Shown: in pieces, positions 1 to 8,325 of the stretch
Position numbering within the stretch: position 1 is the first letter of the stretch
Layout of the letters: each line of letters begins with the position of its first letter
DNA from: a virus
Strand: one strand, 5' to 3'
Length of the DNA: 24,009 bases
IMG/VR virus record: IMGVR_UViG_3300025889_000939
Span: 1-24,009 of that record
Notes under the pieces: generated by a model
Seen by the model: only the letters and a program-made list of their open reading frames with translations
Told to the model about the DNA's origin: nothing
The model's database searches: none
Made by a program: the position numbers and the translations under genes

Positions 1-684
1 CACTACCGAACAGAAGAATATGTAGCAAGAAGAAAAGATGGGCTTCCTGCGGTTGATTCGAGTTGGTATAGCGGAACAGGAAATCCACCACATTGGGCTT
101 TGTTTGGAGGAAACTCTACTTATGCGAGCCCAAGAGGTCTTTTGGAAATTATGGAAGATATATCTGATGCTCTTGGTAAAAAGGGCGAAGGGGTTAAAAT
201 TAGAGATTTGGAAATTGTTAATTTGAAAGGCAAAAATCAAGTTGATAAAATGTCGGGAATTCGAGCAATTGAAAGATACTTTGACCAATTAGTTAAGAAG
301 GAGCAATTTTGGAAAGGCGGAAGACTACTTATAGATAAGGTAAGGCAGGATTTTACTGCTCAAGAATTTAAAGTGGCTCCAAGAGAACAAAGCAAAGTTA
401 GGGAATTGGCTGGTTTAGGCACAGGTAAAGATGCTATTGCAGGAACTATTGTTAATTTTAAAGTGACTTCAACTGCTTTGCCAATTATTGATTTGGTGAA
501 TTCGGCACTTATTCGTGCAGGAACAAATAAAGCACCCGATGGATATAGAGCGTGGCAAAATCAAAGAAGAACAGGTTTCGATTATCGTAAGACGGCTAAA
601 GAAATCTATGGAGAAGATACTGGTAGATTTAAGCCCGACCAAAAAATTATTTCAAAGAGATGGGCAGAAATTTTGAGGGGTTAA
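1..684 (+). CDS. Hypothetical protein, 5'-truncated, with C-terminal W-x-E-I-L-R motif
   Basis: The reading frame is open from the first base of the window to the TAA at 682-684, giving 227 visible codons, so the true start lies upstream. The visible N-terminus is polar and rich in G, S, W and Y (around SSWYSGTGNPPHW). It is followed by a mixed basic segment and a region rich in A, T and V near codons 140-180. I do not recognise a family. The last residues read KRWAEILRG, with the Trp at visible codon 221. This matches the W-x-[D/E]-I-L-[K/R] motif that opens many small proteins downstream, here at the C-terminus as in the protease/scaffold and the 18011 gene. The next start follows after one base. 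A head or virion-associated role is possible only by context. Confidence 0.85.
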   Translation, partial: HYRTEEYVARRKDGLPAVDSSWYSGTGNPPHWALFGGNSTYASPRGLLEIMEDISDALGKKGEGVKIRDLEIVNLKGKNQVDKMSGIRAIERYFDQLVKKEQFWKGGRLLIDKVRQDFTAQEFKVAPREQSKVRELAGLGTGKDAIAGTIVNFKVTSTALPIIDLVNSALIRAGTNKAPDGYRAWQNQRRTGFDYRKTAKEIYGEDTGRFKPDQKIISKRWAEILRG

Positions 685-685
685 A

Positions 686-1351
686 ATGTCTGTTACCCGT
701 AAAAGATGCGGTCTTTGCCAAAGCGAAGAAAGGGCTGAATTAGAAACGGCTTTGGAAACTCGCCAAATGACTTGTGATGAAATGGATTTGGCTAATGGTT
801 GGAGAAGTGGAACTTCGGCTCAACATCAGCGAAATCATATGGGCGATTTTGAAATGAGTTCAAATCCTAAGTGTAATTTATGCACAGACCCAATGAGAAA
901 ACACTATGAGAAGGCAATTCATGAAGGGAATATTCAAACTGATGCGGTGGCAGAAGCATTAGATACTTCAAAGGCTCAAATTCAAAGACATATGAAACAT
1001 CACTTAACGCCAATAGTTCAAGAATCGGCTGCTATGATGATTGCTCAAAAAGAAATTAGTGAAGTTGATTTACTTTCCAACAATGTGCAAAAATTAGATA
1101 CAAGATTAGAGCAAGTGTTTAATGAGTTAGGAAATGACTTAGACCCTAAGATGATTGATGCACTTACTAAGTTAGCAAGAGAAATTAGAGAGTCGCTAAA
1201 GTATCTTATGGAGTTCAAAGGTAAATTGGTTCATAAGAGGCAAGATACAATTATAGTCGCCCAAATGCAAATTGTTCAAGAAGTGCTTGCACAGAACAAT
1301 CCCGAAATTTGGCTCGATATTAAACAAAAAATGCAGGAGAGATTACAATGA
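686..1351 (+). CDS. Tandem CxxC/HxxxH zinc-binding helix-turn-helix protein; possible small terminase or regulator
   Basis: This 221-residue protein starts at an ATG behind GAGGGG. It holds two copies of one module with an exact 55-residue period. The ligand candidates are C8, C11, H47, H51 in the first copy and C63, C66, H102, H106 in the second. Each copy has CxxC, a helical stretch resembling a helix-turn-helix (clearest in the second copy, VAEALDTSKAQIQRHMKHH), then HxxxH. Single modules of this kind (CxxC...RHxxxH) are common in phage DNA-binding proteins, some encoded near the terminase. Residues 110-221 look helical. The last six residues, MQERLQ, are encoded by the ribosome-binding cassette of the next gene, which overlaps by ATGA. 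A small-terminase role is plausible, but the large terminase is 9 kb away, so a transcription factor is equally possible. Confidence 0.9.
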   Translation: MSVTRKRCGLCQSEERAELETALETRQMTCDEMDLANGWRSGTSAQHQRNHMGDFEMSSNPKCNLCTDPMRKHYEKAIHEGNIQTDAVAEALDTSKAQIQRHMKHHLTPIVQESAAMMIAQKEISEVDLLSNNVQKLDTRLEQVFNELGNDLDPKMIDALTKLAREIRESLKYLMEFKGKLVHKRQDTIIVAQMQIVQEVLAQNNPEIWLDIKQKMQERLQ

Positions 1352-1824
1352 CATGGTTTTCTATAATTAAAAAACCAAGAGTTGTAGGAGAAAGATACGG
1401 AATGAAGGTGGATAATGATTATCCTTTGGGAATGATATTGAGTTATTATGATAATGACCTTTACTTAAAGGATGAAATATGGGAACAAATATCTGACTAT
1501 CCTTCCGATATGACAATCATTGAAAGAGAACTTGATAAAGGAAATAACATAGTTGATGCTCTTAAAAAGGTAATAGAAAAAACAAAACACTTTATTGATA
1601 AAAAAGATGATGAAATGTGGAGTAAGGAATCTATTGAAGAAAAATTAGGAAGAGAATTAACTCCAAAAGATTATGAAAGGAACATTACATTTGAAGATAA
1701 TGCGGTAACAAATTCCGCTATATCACAGTTAATATTAAACAATCCAAAAGCAATAAAACTTATGGAAGAAAATTCAAGATTACAAAGAGAACTATCAAAA
1801 ATAATGCAGGAGAGATTACAATGA
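1348..1824 (+). CDS. Small acidic protein with N-terminal MTWFSIIKK motif
   Basis: A 158-residue protein of unknown family whose ATG overlaps the previous stop (ATGA). It begins MTWFSIIKKP, a variant of the M-[S/T]-W-x-x-I-[L/I]-K peptide shared by neighbouring genes. The rest is charged and probably helical (IEEKLGRELTPKDYE, then LMEENSRLQRELSKI near the end). Its C-terminus is again MQERLQ, produced by the next copy of the repeated ribosome-binding cassette. The position inside a run of genes sharing the same start region suggests duplication of a start cassette placed in front of different coding bodies. No enzymatic motif is visible. Confidence 0.85.
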   Translation: MTWFSIIKKPRVVGERYGMKVDNDYPLGMILSYYDNDLYLKDEIWEQISDYPSDMTIIERELDKGNNIVDALKKVIEKTKHFIDKKDDEMWSKESIEEKLGRELTPKDYERNITFEDNAVTNSAISQLILNNPKAIKLMEENSRLQRELSKIMQERLQ

Positions 1825-2108
1825 GTTGGGAAGATATACTAAAAAGCGAAAGAAATAGATTTGAAAATGTTATCAAAGATTTAGAAAAAGAGATATATAA
1901 AAAATACAAAGGAGATAGGGTAATGCGTCTTTTAAGTAGGGGAGTTCATTTTGACGAGGCTGTTGGAATATTTGTGAGAATCAATAAAAGACTAGATAAA
2001 ATCGCAGAAAACCCAACAGAAGAAGATTTGATAGATTTTATGACACAATATTTAGATTTTAATTACCTATCGGCAAAAAGATTCATAGATTCTAGACTAG
2101 GATTTTAA
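1821..2108 (+). CDS. Small protein with N-terminal MSWEDILK motif
   Basis: A 95-residue protein. Its ATG overlaps the upstream stop as ATGA and is preceded by GGAGAGATTACA. It opens with the clearest form of the shared peptide, MSWEDILKSERN, followed by basic/acidic helices and a C-terminal part (EEDLIDFMTQYLDFNYLSA). At nucleotide level its first 26 bases nearly match those of the gene at 9090, 7 kb away. I do not recognise the body of the protein. Packaging into the head through the N-terminal peptide is an inference. Confidence 0.85.
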   Translation: MSWEDILKSERNRFENVIKDLEKEIYKKYKGDRVMRLLSRGVHFDEAVGIFVRINKRLDKIAENPTEEDLIDFMTQYLDFNYLSAKRFIDSRLGF

Positions 2109-2120
2109 GGAGAGATTACA

Positions 2121-2276
2121 ATGAGTTGGGAAGAAGAAATTAAGAAAAGTAAAACTCCTATTGGAGATAAAATGAAAAAGGAAGTTAAAGAAATTTTAGA
2201 GGAACTACTATCTGAGGGAAAAGAAAAAATAACAGTTTCAAGAAGCCTTCTTAATATGATTTGGAATTTAATGTAA
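2121..2276 (+). CDS. 51-residue protein with N-terminal MSWEEEIKK motif
   Basis: A short gene from ATG 2121 to TAA 2274-2276, encoding 51 residues: MSWEEEIKKSKTPIGDKMKK, then a helical segment (EVKEILEELLSEGKEKI) and the tail SRSLLNMIWNLM. It is supported by the cassette AAGGAGAGATTACA directly upstream, identical over most of its length to those of neighbouring genes, and by the MSW opening. The final A of its TAA is also the first A of the next cassette, whose ATG at 2276-2278 would encode only MQERLQ before stopping at TGA 2294-2296. Function unknown. Confidence 0.75.
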   Translation: MSWEEEIKKSKTPIGDKMKKEVKEILEELLSEGKEKITVSRSLLNMIWNLM

Positions 2277-2292
2277 TGCAGGAGAGATTACA

Positions 2293-2538
2293 ATGACTGA
2301 TATTAACAAGAGATACCCGATGAGAGAACATCGTGCTACTATAAGAAGAAAAAGACGAGAAGCACAAAAGAGACATAAAGCCAATCTTCCTAATATTATT
2401 GAAGAATATAAAACAATAATAGAAATGATAAAGGTAATGAAAAAAGACCCCGAATACAAAGATAAACAAGAAAACCTAAATAGAGTTTTAGATACATTTT
2501 CAGAAGGTCTTAAAAGATTAAAGGAGGAATTACAATGA
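2293..2538 (+). CDS. Small basic protein
   Basis: An 81-residue protein starting at ATG 2293 behind the same GGAGAGATTACA cassette as its neighbours, but opening MTDINKRYPMREHR rather than MSW. The first half is strongly basic (RRKRREAQKRHK) and the second half is a predicted amphipathic helix (LNRVLDTFSEGLKRLKEELQ). The stop overlaps the next ATG as ATGA. The basic half could bind nucleic acid. This is the one cassette gene in the cluster without the W motif, so the cassette and the peptide can be separated. Confidence 0.8.
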   Translation: MTDINKRYPMREHRATIRRKRREAQKRHKANLPNIIEEYKTIIEMIKVMKKDPEYKDKQENLNRVLDTFSEGLKRLKEELQ

Positions 2539-2693
2539 GTTGGGAAAATACAATAAAAAAAGAAAGCAAGTTCTATACTAAAAGAAAACTTAGAAAGTTA
2601 TTAGAAATTTTAGAAAGTGACATGGAAGATTTTTCTAAAATAAATCAATCAATAGGTTTTGTAGAAAGCATGTTAAAACAAATAGACGATTAG
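2535..2693 (+). CDS. 52-residue protein with N-terminal MSWENTIKK motif
   Basis: A short gene from ATG 2535 to TAG 2691-2693 that overlaps the preceding TGA by four bases. Upstream is AAGGAGGAATTACA, a close variant of the repeated cassette with a stronger Shine-Dalgarno core. The product starts MSWENTIKKES, continues with a basic helix (KRKLRKLLEILESD) and ends FVESMLKQIDD. It resembles the 51-residue product of the 2121 gene in size, opening and layout, so the two may be diverged paralogues. No known family. Confidence 0.75.
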   Translation: MSWENTIKKESKFYTKRKLRKLLEILESDMEDFSKINQSIGFVESMLKQIDD

Positions 2694-2702
2694 GGGATTA
2701 CA

Positions 2703-3026
2703 ATGACTTGGAAAAACATTCTTAGAAAGAGCATTGAAACGGCTACCCGTTCTGCTGAACTATGGGCTATGAATGATTATGACTTATATCAAGATGTCAA
2801 AGCCAAAATTACAACCTTAGTGAAAAGTGGTCACGATAAAGAAGAAATCATTACTATTTTATCTTCTTGGCTACCAAATATGATGGCTCACATGGATGGG
2901 TTTATGGAAGAACTGGCAAGAGAAGATGCACAAGGAATTCCCGATGCAATTAGTGATGTAGATTGGGAAGAAGTGTCAAGAAATTACGAAGAAGATATTG
3001 ATACTATTATTGAAGACTACGCTTGA
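2703..3026 (+). CDS. Small acidic protein with N-terminal MTWKNILRK motif
   Basis: A 107-residue protein whose ATG follows GGGGATTACA, a degenerate copy of the cassette. It starts MTWKNILRKSIETATRSAEL, the shared peptide with Arg for Lys. The body is helical and acidic, with DVDWEEVSRNYEEDIDTI near the C-terminus. That stretch carries a second W-E-E-V-x-R segment loosely like the motif. The family is not recognised. It is the last gene of the cassette cluster before the long 675-residue gene. Confidence 0.85.
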   Translation: MTWKNILRKSIETATRSAELWAMNDYDLYQDVKAKITTLVKSGHDKEEIITILSSWLPNMMAHMDGFMEELAREDAQGIPDAISDVDWEEVSRNYEEDIDTIIEDYA

Positions 3027-3035
3027 GGAATAAAA

Positions 3036-5063
3036 ATGTGGTTTGAAGTAATTAAAACGAGGCAACCTGCCGATGTCTTTGCTTTGGCTTTTATAATTCA
3101 AGATAATAAAAAAACAGATAAGTTAGTTGGAGAACTTGAAACGGCTAAAGTGAATGAAAATTTTAAAGGAATTTTATCTACAATTAAAGCAGGACAATTA
3201 ACATTAGATTCTATAATTGCCAAATTTCCAGTTCCCGACTTTCCAAGAGAACAAGCAGAAAAAAATCTCGAAAGAATTATGCAAACTGCCAAATTTGAAA
3301 CGATTTCTAACTTAGAGCCTATCCTAAGAGAAGCAATTGCTCTAAATTCTAAAATTAGAAATCCAAATGAGGAGACTACTACTGCCGATGAGGAAAAATT
3401 AGCGTCTTTAGTTGAGAAAATTGTTGAAACTTCAAAAAAATCAAGGCAAAAATTGTCTGATGACAAAGTGGTAAGAGAACTTTTGGCCTATTTTAATAAA
3501 AATGTAAGACCAAAAAAGAATTTTGTGCTTACTTTTGAAAAAATTCCCGAAGATAGAGCAGACTTTGAGAAAAAATTACAAGAAGTGGCTGAAATTATCG
3601 TAAAAGAAGAGAAAGTTGGAGAAGAAACAGTGACAACTTACTTAGGAAAGGTCGAAAATGGCGAAATTTTGACTAATTTTTCTACTGCGAATGAACTTTT
3701 AGCATTTTTGAATTCAAACCCCGATAAAAAGGAAATGTTTGCAGAAACATTAGCCCCTTTTAGTCCAAAATTACCACAACTTACTCGTTCTTTTGGAGCA
3801 AAAAGGAAGAAAACTTCAAGAAAAAAACAAAGCGAAGAAAAATTACAAGATTTGGTAGTAAGAGAGGTTAAATTTACCCCTGCTACAATAGATAGTTATG
3901 AAGATGTTCAAAAATATCTTAAAGCCTTGACAAATGTTCCATATAGCCTAAAAGCATTCGTTCCCGATGTTCTTTCTACTACAACAGGAGATAATTTAAC
4001 TGAGGAAACCAATGATATGCCCGAACAACTCATACTTTCAAGAGAGTCGGGTAGAAGCAAGTCAATAATTCTAAATCCTTATGCTGACTTATTGATGAAA
4101 AATGATTATACTAATCCAAAAACTTGGTTTAGAGACTTTTTTGAAGACATACGAGTTTCACAAATTGTTAAAGAAGGAGCAGCAGAACTTATTGTATTAG
4201 ATGACATTTATGATATGATTCAATTGAATAAAACAAGTAGGTTTGGGTTCAATCCCGATATGTTTAGTTCTATTTCTTTGTCCGAAAATAGAAAGGCTTC
4301 AAGACAGAAACTAAAAGACATTATTCTTGCAGATTCTACACTCAATGCTGAATTTAATAGAGGGGTAAAACCCATGTTAGAGAATGTGCTTACTGAATTA
4401 AGAACGGACTTTACAGTGAATGAAGCAGAACAACTATTAGAACTTTGGAATCCCGAAGTGTCTGATTTTGAAGAAGAATATGGGGAAATTTCTTTTATCT
4501 ATAAAGATGCTAAAGGCCAAGTTGTTGAAAGCGAGGGAGATGCTAAGTTTGTGGAAATTCAAATTAATGGCGAAAGTAAAAACTCCGACCAAATAAAAGA
4601 GATTTTAGAAGACGAAGGAGAAGAAATAGAAATGATGCCATTTAGAGAATTAGTAGAAGGTAATAACTTTATTTCGTATGTTCTTTCTTTAGAAGACTTG
4701 GGTTCTATTTTAACAGAAGCAAATACTTCTGCAAAATACATAGATAAACTTGAGCCAAAAAATAGTCTTGTGTTTTTAGCAACAATAAGCGAAAGTATGA
4801 CAGGTCAAAATGAGGATTTGGTGATTAATGCTCTCGAAGAGGTTTCTTTAGAGGAATCTGATTCAGAAAAGGAAGTCCTACTAAAAGAATTAAATGATAA
4901 AATGCCTCAATTTCTAAAAGACTTGAAAGAGCAATTAATTAATGCATTTCAGATAAAACTGAACGACTTTTCAGAAAATTACATTAATTATGTTGGCAAC
5001 AGTAAAGATAAAGCAATAAGGGCTATTGAGGCGTTTAAGAGGGAAGGGCTTTTAGAGGAGTGA
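3036..5063 (+). CDS. Large helical protein of unknown function (675 aa)
   Basis: The start ATG at 3036 follows GAGGAATAAAA. The N-terminus MWFEVIKTRQ resembles a shifted version of the W-x-x-I-[L/I]-K peptide (compare MTWFSIIKK at 1348). The protein is charged, with no signal peptide or membrane segment seen. A lysine/arginine-rich patch (AKRKKTSRKKQ) lies near residues 254-266 and could be a linker or nucleic-acid contact. The region around residues 395-420 (ELIVLDDIYDMIQLNKTSRF) and the acidic C-terminal half show no motif I can name. The stop overlaps the ribosome-binding region of the next long gene, so the pair is probably co-translated. Internal head, scaffold-core or injected protein are possibilities, all speculative. 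Confidence 0.88.
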   Translation: MWFEVIKTRQPADVFALAFIIQDNKKTDKLVGELETAKVNENFKGILSTIKAGQLTLDSIIAKFPVPDFPREQAEKNLERIMQTAKFETISNLEPILREAIALNSKIRNPNEETTTADEEKLASLVEKIVETSKKSRQKLSDDKVVRELLAYFNKNVRPKKNFVLTFEKIPEDRADFEKKLQEVAEIIVKEEKVGEETVTTYLGKVENGEILTNFSTANELLAFLNSNPDKKEMFAETLAPFSPKLPQLTRSFGAKRKKTSRKKQSEEKLQDLVVREVKFTPATIDSYEDVQKYLKALTNVPYSLKAFVPDVLSTTTGDNLTEETNDMPEQLILSRESGRSKSIILNPYADLLMKNDYTNPKTWFRDFFEDIRVSQIVKEGAAELIVLDDIYDMIQLNKTSRFGFNPDMFSSISLSENRKASRQKLKDIILADSTLNAEFNRGVKPMLENVLTELRTDFTVNEAEQLLELWNPEVSDFEEEYGEISFIYKDAKGQVVESEGDAKFVEIQINGESKNSDQIKEILEDEGEEIEMMPFRELVEGNNFISYVLSLEDLGSILTEANTSAKYIDKLEPKNSLVFLATISESMTGQNEDLVINALEEVSLEESDSEKEVLLKELNDKMPQFLKDLKEQLINAFQIKLNDFSENYINYVGNSKDKAIRAIEAFKREGLLEE

Positions 5064-5068
5064 TTGGA

Positions 5069-7531
5069 ATGAATTATGAAGAAGAAATAATGCAATTTAT
5101 TGATAACTATGAATACGGCACTTCCCAATATAAAAATAAGAAGAAGGAACTTCTTCGTAGAATTAAAGAAGGGGTTGCTCAAGAAAAATTAGACGAAAAG
5201 GAATCTAATGAGAAACTCAAAGAGTTAAGGAGGTTTTTGAGAAGCCAAGAGCAAAGCAAGCAAATGGCTTCAGGGCAAACTATTTCCATAGGAAGTCGAA
5301 AACTAGAAGGAAGTTTAGACCCTATTTTGAGAATGAACATTACTAACGAAAGTGGGGTTAAGCATTCTCCAAGCACTTTTACAGATAGGAAATTAGAAGC
5401 AGATGAAATAGTTATAGGCAATATTGTAGAAGAAATCATGACAAAGGATTATGCTAAAAAACTAAAAGAATTCGCTGAGGCACTTGGCGGTGAAAAAGAA
5501 AAGAATCTTTTAGAGAACTTTAAGTCTATTAAAAGAGAGATGGAAAGGAAAAGAAAAAAAGAGTCTCTTCCCGAAGTAAAGACAAAAAACATTACAATAG
5601 ATGTTCGTAAATATTTAGGTGCTACTGATTTATCCAAAGCCACTACAAGAGAAGGAATCTATACTTTTTGGGAAGAAGTGGCTAAAAAATATAATGCGTT
5701 TGATGATGCTTTACAAGAATTCTTTAGAAATATTATGGATGAACAAGGGCTTAAGACTTTATTTGAGATAGTTCAAGAAAAAGGAGAGCGAGCCTTCTAT
5801 GACGAAGCAAGAAGAATTTATGAAAAATATGGAAATGAAAATTTAGAATATCTTGCTGATTTTACAAAGGCACAAGCAAAAATAACTGCTGACCCTAAAG
5901 AAAGGCTCATTGAAGCATTTGATAGAATAGTTACTGCTGAACAATTGGCAGAAAAGAAAAAAGAAATTATTCAAGGAGATGTAGAAGAAGACACCTTTGA
6001 AAGCACACAAAGGGCGTGGGAAGAAGTATATATGAATGAAGAATTAAATGCCTCTAAAGGCGGTATTTTAGGTGATTTTGAAATTGACCTTGTTGATGAG
6101 GAAGATGAAGATGATGTAAGGGATTTAATGGAAATGCCTACTGACCCACTTCTTGCATATGAATTAATGAAAAATAAAAAATTAATTGCTTTAGATGATG
6201 AGAGCGAACTTATTCTAAAAGAAACTCTTGCAGAACTAAAGAAAGAAAACTTGTATTTAGATTTTCAAACTAACTTATCTGAATTATTAGATGAAGTAAA
6301 AGATACAGTTGATATAGATAAAGAAAAATATGTTCTTCCTATTTCTGTTCTTTCTAATGATATGTTTGCTAAGTATATTAAAACAACAAAAGTTCCTTCT
6401 GCTATCAATAAAAAAGAAATCACTGTTGAAGTGTTAGAAACTATTGATGAATTGTTTGAGGAAATTCATGCCTTACTAAGCACTGAAAAGTTTGGCTTTG
6501 CTATGGGAGTTAGAGCAACAGGTAGAGCAGGTTTAGGTAGTTTAGTAGAAAGAAGAGAAGCGAGGGGAACGGCAATACAAAGATTGGCAGAAGAACCTCT
6601 TAGAACTGTTCCAAGTAATCCCGAACAAAGAGGAAAATTAAAAGAAGAAATAAAACCTATATTGGAATCTCTACAAAAATTATTGAATGCCTTTGCAGAT
6701 TACTACCTCAATCCTCTTTATACAGGCCGCCTACCAATAGAAATTCCATTGTATAGTAGTGGTAGAGGAGCAAAAGCCCTTGCTATCTTTTTGAAAGATG
6801 TTGGGGGGGAAAGCCTCATGGCAGAATCCTATGAAAAATTATCTACTATTGGTAGAGCAACTATTAGTAAAAAGAGCATGAAAGATTTGGCTGATTTCTT
6901 AATCAAATTAGAATCACCAAAGATAGCAGTAGATGATGGTTTAATCAAGATGGCTAAACAGGCATCTAAGGGATTGACAGATATGTTGGGCAATCCTGAA
7001 AAGAATCATAATTATTTTTCATCTGTTCTTATGCATTTTATGGAACAAACAGAAAATTTAGATTCAGCAGATGAAGACTTTTATGGGGTAACTATTCAAG
7101 ATAGGGCAGATATGTTTGAAAGAGATTATGAGAATAGAGTTCCTTATCCCATATTTGCTCTACCACAATTTGTTGATGAGAACCAATCTCTTATGACAAA
7201 AGATAAGGCAAGAAAGGAACAGTATGAGAGGCTAAAGAGCGTTCTTGAAGTAGTTGAAGAAGACCTATATGTGACTCTTACTAAACTACTAAAGGCACAT
7301 GATGAAATAAGAAAGGCATTGGGTAAGCCAGTATATTATGGATTTATGCCATTAACTTATGACTCGTATGAGAGGATGGTAGAGTTGCTTTACCAAGAGC
7401 AAAATGTTGATTTGAGCCATTTAGAAGTTAATAACATTGTAAAATCTGATGATGCTCACAAAAATATCTCAAGAGAATACGGAATTACAGAAGAACAGGT
7501 GTATTTAATTAAAGCAAACTTTAGGTGTTAA
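5069..7531 (+). CDS. Large helical protein of unknown function (820 aa)
   Basis: I place the start at ATG 5069, because GAGGAG at 5055-5060 sits eight bases upstream. An in-frame GTG at 5060 would overlap that site. The product is charged and mainly helical, with long Lys/Glu stretches early on, an acidic run (VDEEDEDDVRDLMEMPTDP) near residue 350, and a Gly/Arg-containing stretch (GVRATGRAGLGSLVERREAR) near residues 480-500 that may be a flexible or processed segment. I do not recognise a family. It overlaps the preceding gene's expression unit and lies two bases before the GNAT gene. Size and position suggest a large virion or morphogenesis protein, but tail-type features such as transmembrane spans or beta repeats are not seen. 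Confidence 0.88.
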   Translation: MNYEEEIMQFIDNYEYGTSQYKNKKKELLRRIKEGVAQEKLDEKESNEKLKELRRFLRSQEQSKQMASGQTISIGSRKLEGSLDPILRMNITNESGVKHSPSTFTDRKLEADEIVIGNIVEEIMTKDYAKKLKEFAEALGGEKEKNLLENFKSIKREMERKRKKESLPEVKTKNITIDVRKYLGATDLSKATTREGIYTFWEEVAKKYNAFDDALQEFFRNIMDEQGLKTLFEIVQEKGERAFYDEARRIYEKYGNENLEYLADFTKAQAKITADPKERLIEAFDRIVTAEQLAEKKKEIIQGDVEEDTFESTQRAWEEVYMNEELNASKGGILGDFEIDLVDEEDEDDVRDLMEMPTDPLLAYELMKNKKLIALDDESELILKETLAELKKENLYLDFQTNLSELLDEVKDTVDIDKEKYVLPISVLSNDMFAKYIKTTKVPSAINKKEITVEVLETIDELFEEIHALLSTEKFGFAMGVRATGRAGLGSLVERREARGTAIQRLAEEPLRTVPSNPEQRGKLKEEIKPILESLQKLLNAFADYYLNPLYTGRLPIEIPLYSSGRGAKALAIFLKDVGGESLMAESYEKLSTIGRATISKKSMKDLADFLIKLESPKIAVDDGLIKMAKQASKGLTDMLGNPEKNHNYFSSVLMHFMEQTENLDSADEDFYGVTIQDRADMFERDYENRVPYPIFALPQFVDENQSLMTKDKARKEQYERLKSVLEVVEEDLYVTLTKLLKAHDEIRKALGKPVYYGFMPLTYDSYERMVELLYQEQNVDLSHLEVNNIVKSDDAHKNISREYGITEEQVYLIKANFRC

Positions 7532-7533
7532 AG

Positions 7534-8325
7534 ATGGTTGAAAGATTTACTGCTAATGATATTTCTTTTAAAGAAATGTCCGAAGAAGAAGCGGTGAAAA
7601 CTTTTCAAGAAGATGGCTATTTTGATTACCAAAAGAGAAGAATGCGATACAAAAAAACCTCTCCCGATTCTATTTGGGCTACTGCTCCTGCAAAGATGTT
7701 TGTTGCTTTTTATGAAGATATTCCCGTAGGAGTAGTTGGATTTGCCGAGTATAGAGGGGCTTTACTTGGGGCAGGAGTTCATACTCGAAAGGAGTATAGA
7801 GGAAAAGGGCTTTTAGATATTCTAATTGATAAGGCAATACAAGAAAAGGGGTCAAGAACTCTTTATATCAATATTGCAAATCGAAATATAGTAGATAAGT
7901 ATAGAGGAAAGGGATTCAAAGATATGAATAAAGATGAACTGCCTCAACAAGTTCAAGAAGAAATAGCAGGAATACAATATGTTGACCAAGTGCAAAAGTG
8001 GATTCGCCATACTTCTGAATGGAGAAGCATTTTAAAAATTAGTGGAAGAACTGATGATGGTAGGGAAATAGATGCAGAACCCGAAACAATTAGAGACTAT
8101 TTAACTTACAGAAGTTGGGCTTGGCAATCCGATAAAGCAAGAAAAGAAGAGGGCTTATCGGGAGAAGGATTTAATGATAAAGAACATTTAGAACTAATTA
8201 CTACGCCAAGAGGAAGGGCGTTAGGCTATTCTCCGAAAGGAAGGGAATTGAAAAACTGGCTACTAACATGGAATAAAGAATTCGGAAAAAGATTAGGAGT
8301 AATATATCCAACAGGTGATGAGTGA
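7534..8325 (+). CDS. GNAT-family N-acetyltransferase-like protein with C-terminal extension
   Basis: The 263-residue product starts at ATG 7534 behind TTAGGTG; an in-frame GTG at 7525 is less likely because it overlaps that site. Residues about 45-130 look like a GNAT fold: strand-rich MFVAFYEDIPVGVVGFAEY, then the acetyl-CoA-binding motif A around EYRGKGLLDILIDKA (R89, G92), then LYINIANRNIVDKYRGKGF. GNAT enzymes transfer an acyl group from acyl-CoA to an amine; the substrate cannot be read here. Position six of motif A is Leu, not the usual Gly/Ala. A C-terminal extension of about 100 residues starts near EWRSILKISG (W163), which repeats the W-x-x-I-L-K peptide seen elsewhere. The stop TGA overlaps the next ATG by one base. 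Confidence 0.8.
   Translation: MVERFTANDISFKEMSEEEAVKTFQEDGYFDYQKRRMRYKKTSPDSIWATAPAKMFVAFYEDIPVGVVGFAEYRGALLGAGVHTRKEYRGKGLLDILIDKAIQEKGSRTLYINIANRNIVDKYRGKGFKDMNKDELPQQVQEEIAGIQYVDQVQKWIRHTSEWRSILKISGRTDDGREIDAEPETIRDYLTYRSWAWQSDKARKEEGLSGEGFNDKEHLELITTPRGRALGYSPKGRELKNWLLTWNKEFGKRLGVIYPTGDE

Larger units (their letters stand above)
1331..2706 (+). repeat. Repeated translation-start cassette (CAGGAGAGATTACAATGA and variants)
   Basis: Six copies precede six consecutive small genes. Full copies lie at 1331-1351, 1804-1824 and 2276-2296, each reading ATG CAG GAG AGA TTA CAA TGA, which also encodes MQERLQ. A copy with AAGG in place of ATGCAGG is at 2107-2124, a GGAGGAATTACA form at 2521-2538, and a shortened GGGGATTACAATGA form at 2693-2706. 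In each, the ATG near the 3' end is the next gene's start. Two full copies also end the upstream protein with MQERLQ; the third supplies only a vestigial six-codon frame. In three copies the identity continues into the coding start (AGTTGGGAA, for Ser-Trp-Glu). Confidence 0.88.

Noticed and set aside
38-226. Plus-strand frame at the left edge (62 codons)
   Set aside because: It overlaps, in another frame, the longer frame open from base 1 to 684, and has no supporting ribosome site.
1331-2706. CRISPR-like array from the regularly recurring 21-base sequence
   Set aside because: Copies are spaced unevenly by about 160-470 bases, contain start codons and flank open coding frames. They are translation-start cassettes, not repeats with spacers.
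7534-8325. Start of the GNAT gene at GTG 7525
   Set aside because: That codon lies within the TTAGGTG ribosome site and before the previous stop; ATG 7534 is better placed.
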